Source: Phyto melanocephala
Lineage: Eukaryota > Arthropoda > Insecta > Diptera > Rhinophoridae
Direction: 5' to 3'
NCBI GenBank assembly: GCA_941918925.1
Contig: OW799235.1
Coordinates: 44,236,701-44,300,700, forward strand
DNA: 64,000 nucleotides
The stretch's first letter is position 1; the number at the start of each line of letters is the position of its first letter. A model generated the notes under the pieces. It was not told the DNA's origin. It searched no databases and worked only from the letters and a program-made list of their open reading frames with translations. Below, piece after piece: positions 22,033-32,439 of the stretch. The position numbers were made by a program, and so were the translations under genes.

Positions 22033-23051
22033 TGTTCGTCCCGAATAGTCACAAATTCACTTTTTCCGTACTTAGCGCTGCCCTCGAGATGAACCACTTT
22101 CATCTTTGATCTCGGGCTATTGTACTTCTGTATTCTATGCACGACATCATTTATTCTTTTTATCACCTTATACGGCCCATCCCAATGAGTTTGCAATTTA
22201 GGAGACATTCTTTTTTCCGTTGTAGGTTATATAATAGAACTAGCTGACCCTCATTGAAGCCTTCAGAATTTGCTGCTCGGTCATATCTGGCCTTCATCTT
22301 CTCGCTGGTCATGTTTGTTTGCTCAAAGGGGGCGCCCAAGTTATACTTTCGCAATGGTTCACGACTTTTTCTTGCTTGGCTTTTCGCATTGGGCGTAATT
22401 TTCTATCCAACCAGCTACCGATTGTTGACAGCCAACCCAATAGAACCGTTGCTATAACTTTTTAACGGTTTCTGTCATGCCAAAGTGACCTCCACTGAGA
22501 CCTTCGTGAAACTCCCTTAAAACTTCGTCGACTTTAGAGGACGGCTCGACAATTAGATTTGCAACCGATTTTCCATCAGCACTTTCCCATATTCGACATA
22601 GACATCCATTAACCACCTTGAGGCTATTTCACAGCGCCCAATAGGATTTTATCAGTGGACTTTCCACTTTGTCTTTTTCTTTTGCTGATATAATCCTTGC
22701 CAGTATAGGATCTTTTCTTTGCGCAACTGACCATTCACCGCTTGTGTCTACATGCGTTAGTCGAACATCTATTACGCACTCTTCTTCCTCAGGTTTTGTA
22801 CAATATTTGCTTTTCAAGCTGCAGAATTTTCGGGAACGTGCATCCGCATTGCCATGTTTGACCCCTTTTCTGTGTTCAATACTAAAGTCATTTCCCTGAA
22901 TTCGTTTAGTCCAGTAATCCAACGGAATCTCAATGTTGCGCAAAATCATAACTTTGCGTCCCATGTGCAGATTAATGTTATGACTTATCATAAAATCAGC
23001 GCCCACTATTACTTTATTCACAGTGTCAGCAACAATAAATACATGATTAAC
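22020..23051 (-). pseudogene. pol: mdg3-like pol remnant: protease end, RNase H end and integrase pieces
   Basis: On the minus strand from 23051: the last part of the protease (HVFIVADTVNKVIVGADFM) runs without a gap into the end of RNase H (WTKRIQGNDFSIEHRKGVKH, GNADARSR). The whole reverse transcriptase is therefore deleted, with the junction near 22910. Integrase pieces follow in shifting frames: the C-terminal part (22163-22354, MTSEKMKARYDRAANSEGFN) and the end (22026-22208, WDGPYKVIKRINDVVHRI). Several stops and shifts. This copy could not make pol products. The same 3' pol region, more decayed, is seen at 5870-6650. Confidence 0.85.
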
Positions 23052-23775
23052 AAATCCACCAACGTCTGTTGGTCCGCGTCTATCTCCAATGGGGCGGCAG
23101 TTATAGACAGCCTGGCAGTAGGCATAAAATTGAAAAGAAACCAACTCGTCCGAATGTCGAACAAAAATCATGCCCTGCGTATCCGGTAAAGGGCTTCATA
23201 ATCTCCGGAGACCCAACTACTGCACTGTCGGTATCAGGCTGCAGTAAGTTGCTGGCTACTGAAACCTCGACTAGTGGAGTGGAAGCGCCAGGCTCCACTA
23301 GCCGACTAGCTACTAGCGCGCTAAAAACATGCTCGATCCAGCCGATAGGCGACCGAAACCCGAGCTTGGTACAGCGTGGTTCTTCGAAACCAGGTACCTC
23401 TTAGGCTCCTAAGGTCCGGTTGGGACTAGTTCCTCTCAAAACACCAGCTTCAGGTGCCGGTGAAGTGGCTAAGACTCAGTCTGCCACTAAACCTGGCTCC
23501 CTTGTGCCAAACATTGTGCAAAAGATTCATGCAAAGAAAGATTCGATGATCCCTGTAGCACCATCCTCGACCACCACGGATTCCCCAAGGCACAGAAAAT
23601 AATCCAAAAGAGCCTTCACTACTAAGCGTTCCGCTTATAAAATAATAAGTCGGTTTAGTAAAAAACCTACTGACGAGCTCACGGAGCAAGAGAAAAACTC
23701 TCTCCGCTGGGCGAAAACCCTCATTGAGGGGTTAAAGCGTGATCCTCCTAATGCAGGTGTAGGCAGTCCTAACGG

Positions 23776-24437
23776 TTGGCATCCTCTGCAGCGCCTAAAC
23801 GGTCAGAGGAGGACACTCTTAAAGGAACAAAACGTTCCAAACACATGCCTCCACAGCCACAACCAAGATCCTACAAGGAGGTGGCAAAGGACCACCTTAG
23901 TTGGGCGATCATTGACCACAACTCCAGCGACGGCACCATTTCTTCCAGCAACTGGAAATTGGTTGTCATGGGGTGTCCTTGAAAGTTGTTCGGGACAACC
24001 CGGGACCACCACCCCAGTGCAAAGATGCTGGCTGGTTTCAAGGCCACATTAAGCTGATAGCCTGTACAGACGAGCGTTCAGAGCAGCTGTACAAAGCCGC
24101 CATAGAGTTTCTCAGGGAAGTATGGTCTGGCGCGAAGCTCAAGGGAATACCTCTCGCCGATGTTCCACAAAGGCCGAGATCTATTGCCAAGATTCCCGCA
24201 ATACCATCCGACCCAAAGGAGATTCTGGAGATAATGCAGGTCAGTAATCCTCAGCTACCCACAAAGGACTGGAAAATAGCCAAGGTTACTGAAGCTGTAG
24301 AAGACTCCAGGAAGGCCACTGTTATTATAAACCGTGACTCTCTGTCTCCACTTCGAAAGTCTCAGGGAAAGATATACTATGGTTTTGGTACTATCTTTCT
24401 CCGGGTCTATAAGGGTGACGACAAGGAGAAGCCTTAA
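23776..24437 (+). pseudogene. LOA-type LINE ORF1 (DUF4780-like)
   Basis: ORF1 proteins of these LINEs bind the element RNA. The N-terminal piece (23776-23982, KRSEEDTLKGTKRSKHMPPQ) and the main piece (23973-24437) are in different frames with a small overlap. The main piece shows CKDAGWFQGHIKLIACTDER and EFLREVWSGAKLKGIPLADV, the layout of the DUF4780 family found in insect TEs; the assignment is from memory of the pattern. It ends before a linker that leads into ORF2 at about 24650. No CCHC knuckle is seen. Upstream, 23052-23775 contains further broken pieces rich in Ser, Pro and Lys. Confidence 0.7.
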
Positions 24438-24652
24438 GCTCCGGAGAGTAAGGACTCTTCAAAGGATCTCTCCATTAGCTGTGACGATGAATCTGCTCTT
24501 TTATCGGACATTTATGACACCCAATCGGTCTCAGGACTAGTGGGGGAATTCTTTAGTAAGATGGAGGTGGAAGAAGATGAAGACGCCCTTCTAGAATCTG
24601 ACGACGGTTCAGAGGACGCCGATGTCACAGTCGTCCACAGCGACCAGCTACA

Positions 24653-25435
24653 TTGAAGATTACTCAAATTAACCTTCACCACTTAAAAGCGGCGTCAGCT
24701 GCCCTACTCATCCGACTGTCTTCAGCCACGGAGGATCTTATATGTGTCCAAGAACCATTGTTGTACAAAAAGAGGGTTTGCAGGCTAGACAAGGATGGCT
24801 ACTACATTCTGTATGCAGCCGGACCAGGTAGGACCAGATCTTGCATTATGGCCAAAAACAATCTTAAAGCTTTTGTTCTATCCGACTTCCCGTACCACCT
24901 ATACTATAGCCATCGAGAACAAGAGGCGAATAGTCTGGCTAATGAGCTGTTATATGGGCACGATCATGGAGGGGACCCACCTAACTCCATCACTAGGAAG
25001 GCGATGTCTTGTGCGAACAAAAGGAATATCCCTCTCATAATCTGCGCGGATGCCAACGCGCACCATACCGTCTGGGGTAGCTCGGATACCAACCAAAGGG
25101 GTGAGTCACTCCTCGAATATATAATTGAAAATAAACTAACAGTAGTTAATAGGGGTAATGAACCCACCTTTGTAGTTACTAACAGAAGGGAGGTTTTGGA
25201 TCTTACTCTTATTAGCGATAGGTATATGAATTTGATTGGAAATTGGAGGGTGTCGAAGGACTGCTCTTTTTCCGATCACCTATATATTGATTTCGATTTG
25301 TTTTTCGAAGTGGATTCTGAGAGTCATTTCTTGAATAGGAGAAGGACAATCTGGTCTGTTTATGCTGAGGTGCTGAATAGAAAGCTCTCTTCATGTCCAG
25401 ACTCCATTGACGATAAGTCACTCTGGACTCCGTAA
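24653..25435 (+). pseudogene. LOA-type ORF2: endonuclease domain
   Basis: An AP-type endonuclease nicks the target DNA for target-primed reverse transcription. The frame starts MKITQINLHHLKAASAALLI and contains the metal-binding Glu (ICVQEPLL), the catalytic DANAHHTVWGS block, LDLTL, and the terminal SDHLYIDF. It is open for 260 codons and ends at a stop just before the RT part, which resumes in a different frame at 25456. The order of motifs is complete, so only that break and the RT stops disable ORF2. Confidence 0.85.
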
Positions 25436-25455
25436 CTGAGTTCCTGAGTAATGTA

Positions 25456-26813
25456 ATGGCTGAGACAACCGCTAACTCCTGTAGGAAAACTACTAGGAAA
25501 GGTAAGGCCAAGCCCACTTGGTGTAATGCCGAAATTGCGGAAAGGCGCAAAGAATGCAGGAAACTATTCAATGAGGCTAAAAGAAGTGGATATTGGGCCA
25601 CATATAAATCCTCGCTAAATGGGTTTAAAAACCTTATCAGAAGAGCCAAGAGGCAATCCTGGAGAAAATTCTGCAGTGAGGTGGAAAATTCTTCGGAGAC
25701 AACTCGGCTACGAAAGATTCTATCATCGAATCCAACAATACCATCATACATACAGAGGACGGATGGTTCGTGGACCACCAGCAGCAAGGAAACGCTGGAG
25801 GTTCTCATGGAGACATATTTCCCAGGCTGTCTAGAGCAGGACTCTCCTCCTGCTGTTGACCACACGGATGCATATGACATATCGAATCTACCGATCACTG
25901 AGCATCGCATAAGATGGGCAGTTGGAAGTTTCCATCCCTTAAAGTCTCCAGGTCCTAATGGCGTAATTCCAGCGGATTTACAGGAGAACATCGCTATTTT
26001 AATGCCATGGCTTCTGGTGATGTCAAACCGGATTTGGTTTTGAACGCCTTGAGACAACTGGACATAGATCCTGCGGTCACCGGTTTTGTAGGAAAACTAC
26101 TGAAACATAGGCGCATAGAGTCAACTTTGGGCGCCTCTAGCATCTCCAAGGTGGCTGTAAATGGCACACCGCAAGGTGGCGTACTTTCTCCACTGCTATG
26201 AAACATCAACATTAATATCCTGCTTAGGGCCATGGAGAATACATCCTGCATGACTGTTGCTTATGCGGATGATGTGGCTGTAGCAGCTACGGGCAAAGAT
26301 CCTGGACTGCTCTTGGAGCTCTTGGAATCTGCGCTGACGTTAATACTTAGATGGCGCCAGGGATGTGTGTTGGGAGTCAATCCTGCCAAAACGGAACTGG
26401 TACTATTCACAAGGAGGTAAAAAATACTGACCTTTGCTACGCCTAGGATAGATGGAGTGGCACTAGCGCTATCCGATAATGCCAAATATTTGGGTCTCGT
26501 ATTGGACTGCAAACTAATCTGGAACCTGAACACAAAGTCCAGGAATACTAAGGCGGCAACTGTATTATACTGCTGCAAGAGGGCAATTGGTTTTAATTGG
26601 GGTATTAACCCCAGGAACTTATACTGGTTGTACGTTTCTGTCGTCAGACCAATTCTTTATTACGGAGCGGCAGTCTGGTGGGTGGCGCTGGAAAAGAGAA
26701 TCGAACGTATTATGAGAATGGCTGCGATTATGATAACAGGTTGTCTTAGGACCATACCAGCTAAGGCACTGTTCACTATTTTGAACTGGGTTACCACCAG
26801 ACATCCTGGCTAA
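25456..26813 (+). pseudogene. LOA-type ORF2: reverse transcriptase domain
   Basis: Pieces in changing frames: a linker (25456-26043, KGKAKPTWCNAEIAERRKEC ... VGSFHPLKSPGPNGVIPADL, the first RT block), the RT middle (26007-26201, VAVNGTPQGGVLSPLL, then a TGA where Trp is usual), the catalytic block VAYADDVAVAATG (26265-26300) and the thumb (26457-26813, SVVRPILYYGAAVWW). Part of the palm between 26040 and 26060 is missing. It would have copied LINE RNA at the nick. Several stops and shifts make it inactive. Confidence 0.85.
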
Positions 26814-26817
26814 GCAG

Positions 26818-27772
26818 ATGGCTGCGGACACCGCACTGAGGCTGAATGCCACAAGGGCATGGAAGTATGTGAATTATGGACATGCAAGAATTTTGGGTAT
26901 GATCAATATTGCTTCTCCTATTGATTACGAGGTACCTGAATCAGTATTCGATCCGGGTTTCGTGACGAATATACCGGATAGATCTGAATACGACAACGGC
27001 CTCCGACCTCCGACCTCCGGAGAATGCCATCCAGATATTTACTGACGGATCGAAATCACATGCTGGAACTGGATGTGGTATCTTTTCGATCCAGTTGGGT
27101 TTGGAATTGTCCCTGAGGCTACCGGATGGTTGCAGCGCGATACAGGCCGAATTAATGGCTATTAACACAGCCATGGAACAGATTCACTATAATGGAATAT
27201 CTGGCAAGGATATTTATATATTTACTGTCAGCAATGCGGCTATTAGGTCCCTTGTGAGTGTGTACAGCACATCGAAAATTGCCCAGGAATGCCGGGTGCC
27301 TCTTGAGGAGATAGCGAGACATTCGACGGTTACCCTTGTGTGGGTTCCAGGACATGGGGATATTGATGTCAATAATAAAGCTGATGCACTTGCAAAAGCC
27401 GGTACCACCTTAGATTCGGTTGAATCCAGTTGTGCTTTGGGTATTCCCTTATCGAAGGGTAAGCAGCTAACCTTGCATCGATTCTATTTGAATGCGAAGG
27501 AAAGATGGGTGAGAGAACCCACTTGTTTGGAAACCAGAAAGATCTGGCCTGACATGGATGTGCATAGGACGCAATATGCAATGTATATGCCCCGAATCCA
27601 CCTTAGGAATCTCATAGCGGTCATTACCGGACACTGGCCTATAGGTACACATGCGAAAAGGCTGAATATCGCTTACAACGACTTCTGCAGAAGTTGCGAT
27701 AACGAGGAAGAGGAGGAGACGACTGAACATCTTCTCTGCAGTTGTCCTGCATTCGGGGACCTGAGACGCTAG
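26818..27772 (+). pseudogene. LOA-type ORF2: RNase H domain and Cys-rich end
   Basis: RNase H would remove template RNA. The first catalytic Asp (TDGS) lies near 27042, in a frame different from the rest. The Glu is in AIQAELMAINTA, the third position reads FTVSNAAIRS where families usually have DS(Q)AA, so a catalytic Asp has been lost, and WVPGHGDIDVNNKADALAKA carries the last Asp. The C-terminus has a Cys/His cluster (FCRSCDNEEEE ... EHLLCSCPAF) typical of LINE ORF2 ends. The main frame (27095-27772) is open for 225 codons. Confidence 0.85.
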
Positions 27773-27966
27773 ATTCTAGGTCAGCGAATACTTGTAAGTA
27801 AAACTTGTCCTTCCGCAGTTGATCTGGGAAAGATCCACACCTTCGTGAACAGGACAGGATGGCTGAGAAACGACGGCCTACGGTGCCTACGGTATCACAA
27901 CGGGACCCTCGGAGGACCCAAGTGAGCTATGCCTTCGGGCGGCTGCCGGATCTAACCTAATCTAAC

Positions 27967-28797
27967 ACTTATATTTGCAATAGTTAATTTCACCTTTATT
28001 TTTCCATAAGCATTAGCAAACTCCCCAGTAGCTGTTAATAGACTTACACCACATAGTGGTTCGATTTTCTTCTTCACTATATCAGGTCTGATAATTAATT
28101 GTGATGCTCCTGTATCTATTGTAAAAACATGCCTCCGACCATTGATACACCCACAAGCAATGAGGTTGCTATTTCTGCTGCATAACTGATATGGAGATTG
28201 TGGGGCTCTCTGTAATGGGATCTTGCTCATTCCTATAATTGTTAACTTGTTTTAACGGTAACTGCTTGTTTTCCAGCTTGCTCTATTCAGGTGGCGATAC
28301 AAATTTAGCCCACTTTCTTGGTGCTTTACAATTTTGCTGATAATGTTTATTCTTACCACAATTATAGCATTTGGCTCTGGTTTTGTCTTGCTTCTCCTCT
28401 GACTATATCTCCGTCTGTTTCTGCCGTAATTTCGAGATTTCTTTCCTTACATATTTGTGGCCTAGAGAGTAGTTTTGCGGTCTCCTGTGTCAGAGCGTAT
28501 TATAAGGTCTCTGCAAACGTTGATTTATGTGTGCTAAACACCGCGTGCTTTATTTCTGGATCACGTATTCCATTTACAAATGTTTCAATTTTAAACTGAT
28601 CCAAAAAAGGGGTGATTTTCACCTGGATATGTCAGCTGCACTAAACGCTCGATCTCCGTTGCGAAATCTTATAATGACTCGTTTGCTTTTTGTATTCTGC
28701 CTCGTAATTTCATTCGGTATATATGTATCTCGTTTATGCTCGCCGCTATACTTACGTTGTAGTGCAACCATTATGTCCTCGTAGTTTTCTCTGCAGC
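27967..28797 (-). pseudogene. gag-pol: mdg3-like gag end with zinc knuckle and start of protease
   Basis: On the minus strand from 28797: CRENYEDIMVALQRKYSGEH, the conserved gag block before the nucleocapsid; broken frames; then a CX2CX4HX4C zinc knuckle (CYNCGKNKHYQQNC, 28328-28369) that would bind genomic RNA; then 27952-28230 with the protease active site TIDTGASQLII. The protease is cut at 27967 by the LOA-type LINE and continues at 23051. The gag block is cut at 28797 by the gypsy-type element and continues at 60228. Stops and shifts are present, so this is not functional. Confidence 0.85.
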
Positions 28798-28801
28798 CAA
28801 T

Positions 28802-29273
28802 AGTAATAAAGCAATGGATTTCATTGAATTTTAACAACGATTTTAAAATATATCTTTATTGTAATAAAAAATGGCTTTTATTTAATACTAACAATTATTT
28901 AAAATATTTTTTTTTATTGTTCTTGACGTCAACTTTTTGAATGAATCAGTTATTCGAAATGTATGCTCTTTTATAGACTTAAGAAATAACACTAAAGTAA
29001 CGGTATTAACAATATTTAAAACATAAGAACTAGTAGTTAGGAAAATTTTTGATAATTGATATACATATAAAGTAATAAAAGATAAAACAATTGTTAAAGA
29101 AAATATTTGATAAAGAAATAAAATGAAATATAACGTAAGTAGTAATAGTAAAAGAAAATAAATAAATAAAGAAAGAAAAGACTAACAAAATTAAAGTAGT
29201 TATTGATTTACTTTATTCATATATTAGGGTAATGCACATAAATATGTATATATGTATGTATATACATGTAACT
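28802..29273 (-). repeat. 3' LTR of the gypsy-type element (no Helitron)
   Basis: 472 bp, 'agtaataaagcaatgg' to 'acatgtaact' on the plus strand. It is the empty-site reference for the Helitron: it reads 'tttaaaatatttttttttat' where the 5' LTR copies carry the insert. Confidence 0.9.
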
Positions 29274-29288
29274 CCCCCACCCTTTGAC
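29274..29288 (-). other. Polypurine tract of the gypsy-type element
   Basis: GTCAAAGGGTGGGGG on the minus strand, directly before the 3' LTR. Confidence 0.85.
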
Positions 29289-29488
29289 AAGGCATTACTC
29301 CTGGAATGCTAGAAATATTATCGACTTCTAAACATATTTTATTTTAATTAATTATCTTACAAAGATTATATAAAATTAATTTATTTATACAATTTTTAAA
29401 TAAATCATATATATATATATATATATATTTTTAATTTATACGCTAATATTTTTACATTTTTATTTTTTACAAAGTGTGTATTTATAAC
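29289..29488 (-). other. AT-rich 3' region of the gypsy-type element, with (TA)n
   Basis: Non-coding and very AT-rich, including a (ta) run at about 29408-29428. Probably the 3' untranslated part of the element. Confidence 0.5.
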
Positions 29489-29491
29489 ATT

Positions 29492-30008
29492 AGCGGAACT
29501 CACTCTTTGATGCAAACTACCCTTGCAAGTCGTGCAGACCGTGCAAGTCTAGCAAACAATTTATCTTGTGCACGACTACAAAAACAAATTCTATTAAATT
29601 GCAGCTTGCATCACTTGAGCAAATATGCACTACTAAAAATTAGTGAAAAGTAATGTCACACAAATTTGCACAACAGATACACATTTTTTTACTCTCAGAA
29701 TTTAAAATCACCACAAATTCAATTTCATACATGGCATTTTTTACCAAAAAAATTGTGATATTATATTTTTCCGTTGATTTAGGCATTGTAATTTATTTTA
29801 ACTTAATTAATTTTCTTTTCGGAAAATATTAAAACACAGAATCTTACTTATTAATTTAAAACAAGATTTGTTGTTTCTTAAATACCTAAAAAATCAGCTC
29901 GTTGCCATAAGTTTGCAATACGCATGAAAAATGCACTCACGCTTGGTAGCAAAAAATTAGTGCATATTTGCACTAATTGCAAAAATGCTACCAAGAGTGA
30001 ATTCCGCT
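29492..30008. mobile_element. 517-bp MITE with inner hairpin
   Basis: Ends AGCGGAACTCACTCTTTG and, inverted, AGCGGAATTCACTCTTGG; ATT flanks both sides (29489-29491, 30009-30011). Near the right end (29943-29994) an inverted repeat TTGGTAGCA...TGCTACCAA encloses a second pair ATTAGTGCA/TGCACTAAT. The 3-bp duplication suggests a PIF/Harbinger-type mobiliser; inference. Confidence 0.75.
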
Positions 30009-30197
30009 ATTATTATATTTCTATGTTTTATTGATATAAAAATTTTATGAATATTTTGCTTTTGGTAACAACAATGAACAATTTTTATATGCGCATACAT
30101 ACTTATATAAATACATATATTCAGTATCCGTTATTTTTAATATTTTTCTTTTTTTGTGAAAGTTTACTTCTTATTATTATTTTCAGTTTGTTTTTTT

Positions 30198-32306
30198 ACC
30201 CGCCACCAAAAAATTGTGGGGGTATATTCATTTTGTCATTCCGTTTGTAACACATCGAAATATCCATTTTAGACCCCATAAAGTATATATATTCTGAATC
30301 AGGGTTTGATTTGATGACGATCTAGCTAAGACCGTCCGTCTGTTGAAAGCACGATAGAGGTCGCACCGAAAAAGCTAGGGGGCTCAAATTTTTCCAGAAT
30401 CTTTCTTATAGACAAGGTTTGTTTGGTATTGCAAATGGGCTAAATCGGAATATTAGGAAGAGAGTTATAGCTCGAAAAGCAAGAGTAGGTCGAAAAAACC
30501 CTGTCCTTCGAACATCGAATAAAATGGAATTGTGTCCAAACGCATTAACGTAGACTCATGAAACTTCGAATATATATTGCCTGAGTAAAAACAATATTTT
30601 TCTTTGAAAATTCGATCAAATTGTACGAAAATTTATAAAGCACAGTGTATTTTTCGGTATATTTAAAAACAAAAACGTCGTAAAAGCAACAAAATGGGAT
30701 GTGCGACTCTGAAATTTTGCACACTTTGCTTTTTGGTAAGGGGCTTTTTTGTAACGGAAAATCAATGTGCCGCGCCCACTTTTACGCCCACCTCCCATAT
30801 AACGTTTTACCCAAAATTCATATAATTTCTCTATTAATATAGATTTTGGAATAATAAAGGACTATATGGAAACATCTAGGTTGTACTCATTAGAAAAAAC
30901 AGCTTTGACATGCCTTCTATAACGCCCACTTTTCACGTTATCTACCGTTAATGAAATTTGAAAGTTTATAATACCGCCAAAATTGGAGGTATGATGATAA
31001 AATTTGCTACGTATATCCCCCTAGGCAATGTCATAATTGTGCCACGCCCACTTTTACGCCCACCTCCCATATAACATTTTAACTGAAATTCATATAATTT
31101 CTCTATTAATAAAGATTTTGGGAAAATAAAGGACTATATTGAAATATATTAGTTCTATTTATTAGCAGGAACTTTATTGACACGCCTACTTTAACGCCCA
31201 CTTTCACTAAAGGTCTAAATTTACGAAAACATTTAAACAATTTAAAAGCTCATAAAACCTACAAAATTAGAGGTATGATGATGAAATTTGCTACATATAT
31301 CCTTGTAATCAATGAAATTGTTGTGCCAGAAAATTAAGGTGCCACACCCACTTTTACGCCTACCTCCCATATAACGGCTTATCTTAAATTCATGTAATTT
31401 CTCTATTGACTAAGTTTTTGGGAAAATAAAGGATTATATTGAAATATCTAAGATGTATTTATTAGCAGAAACTTTATTGACACGCCTACTTTAACGCCCA
31501 CTTTCACTAAAAGACCAAATTTACGAAAACATTTTACTATCATATCGAAGTTATTAAGGGTGGTTAAATTTTAAGGGCCGATGTTGAATTTAAATAAAAC
31601 ACAAATTATTTAAGAAATTATTATCATTTCTTTTTATAATGATAATATTTGTATGGTTCAATTATGTATTTAAGAAAATATCGGCCAAATGCTGGCCCCC
31701 ACATCCTTGGCGCCACTCCTCTAACTGATGCTCCAAATTTTCAATGAAAATATTGATGCTCAATTGTTGGGCATGATGATGACTCTCTTTTGCCACACTA
31801 TCGCAAAAAACAGCAATGGTTCCCATTCAACGAACTAATGAGGCATTCTCAGATTTTCTAACATTTTATACAGACCTGTTTTGCAGAAATTTAAATATTT
31901 TTTACAATTTTCCCGATTGTGAACGAATTTTAACGATTATGTTGATCAAAAGAATTACGAAGTGCACAAAATGCATTTTGGTTTGAACGCCCATTTTTAT
32001 AAAAAACCGGAATAACTTTACAGCGTTGCTCATTTGCGTATCTTTCCACAGATCAAATTGAGTAAGTTTGTGATTGAGAAATGTCAAATGAAATGCAGAA
32101 AACAAATTTAAAGACTAGGTGTAGTTCATTTTCAATATGGGCCCTTAAAATTTAACCACCCTCTGCAAATAAAGTGATACATAATTTATTATAAAGAGAT
32201 TATTCCATAGCGATTAACAAAATAATAAATATTGTGCTTTAAATGTACACAAAATTGGTGGTGGGTATAAAAGATTCGGCACAACCGAATATAGTGCTCT
32301 TACTTG
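30198..32306 (+). mobile_element. DINE-1/Helentron-like element D3
   Basis: 5' palindromic start 'acccgccaccaaaaaattgt', core 'cccataaagtatatatattc', repeated 'acgcccacctcccatataac' units, 3' hairpin TTCGGC-aca-ACCGAA and 'gctcttacttg'. It carries MITE M2 (31557-32163) and is inserted in the gypsy-type element. Confidence 0.85.
31557..32163 (-). mobile_element. Tc1/mariner-type MITE M2 in D3
   Basis: Same family and same site within the DINE unit as M1, with 'agggtggttaaattttaagg' and the inverse right end. Minus-strand transposase N-terminal relic present but broken. Confidence 0.8.
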
Positions 32307-32439
32307 TTTTTTATAATTTCTGCCCGTTAGTTGTGTTTCAAACTTTTTATTTGGTAATTCATTTTGATATTTATATTTACGCTTTACAATTTGTCTGTCT
32401 CTTTTACAACCTTTATCGTCCAAAAAATATATATTTTTA
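32307..32439 (-). pseudogene. Gypsy-type pol fragment between two DINE-like insertions
   Basis: A 133-bp island whose minus strand reads DDKGCKRDRQIVKRKYKYQN and LPNKKFETQ, basic and coding-like. It lies between D3 and D4 and probably belongs to the integrase tail of the surrounding gypsy-type element. Confidence 0.5.

Larger units (their letters stand above)
23052..27962 (+). mobile_element. LOA-type non-LTR retrotransposon inserted in the mdg3-like protease
   Basis: A 4.9-kb LINE with ORF1, apurinic endonuclease, RT and RNase H in that order. TAAC is duplicated at 23048-23051 and 27963-27966, and removing the insert rejoins the protease frame of the host element (…ANISV with NHVFIVAD). The 3' end is short 'taacctaatctaac' repeats rather than poly(A). 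RNase H after RT plus the endonuclease spelling (ITQINLHHLKAA) places it near LOA/Bilbo/Lian; that is my judgement without a tree. All ORFs contain stops. Confidence 0.88.

Noticed and set aside
25212..26057. 281-aa minus-strand frame
   Set aside because: Antisense to the LOA-type endonuclease/RT; no domain, a shadow.
29221..29273. Possible CRISPR-like or satellite repeats
   Set aside because: The tatgtatatatg runs are part of the gypsy-type LTR. No regular spacers anywhere in the window, and the genome is eukaryotic.
28802..29273. Independent MITE or SINE at three places (28802, 44534, 58994)
   Set aside because: PPT and PBS next to the copies and a matching CAAT at the outer flanks show that they are LTRs of one element plus a duplicate.
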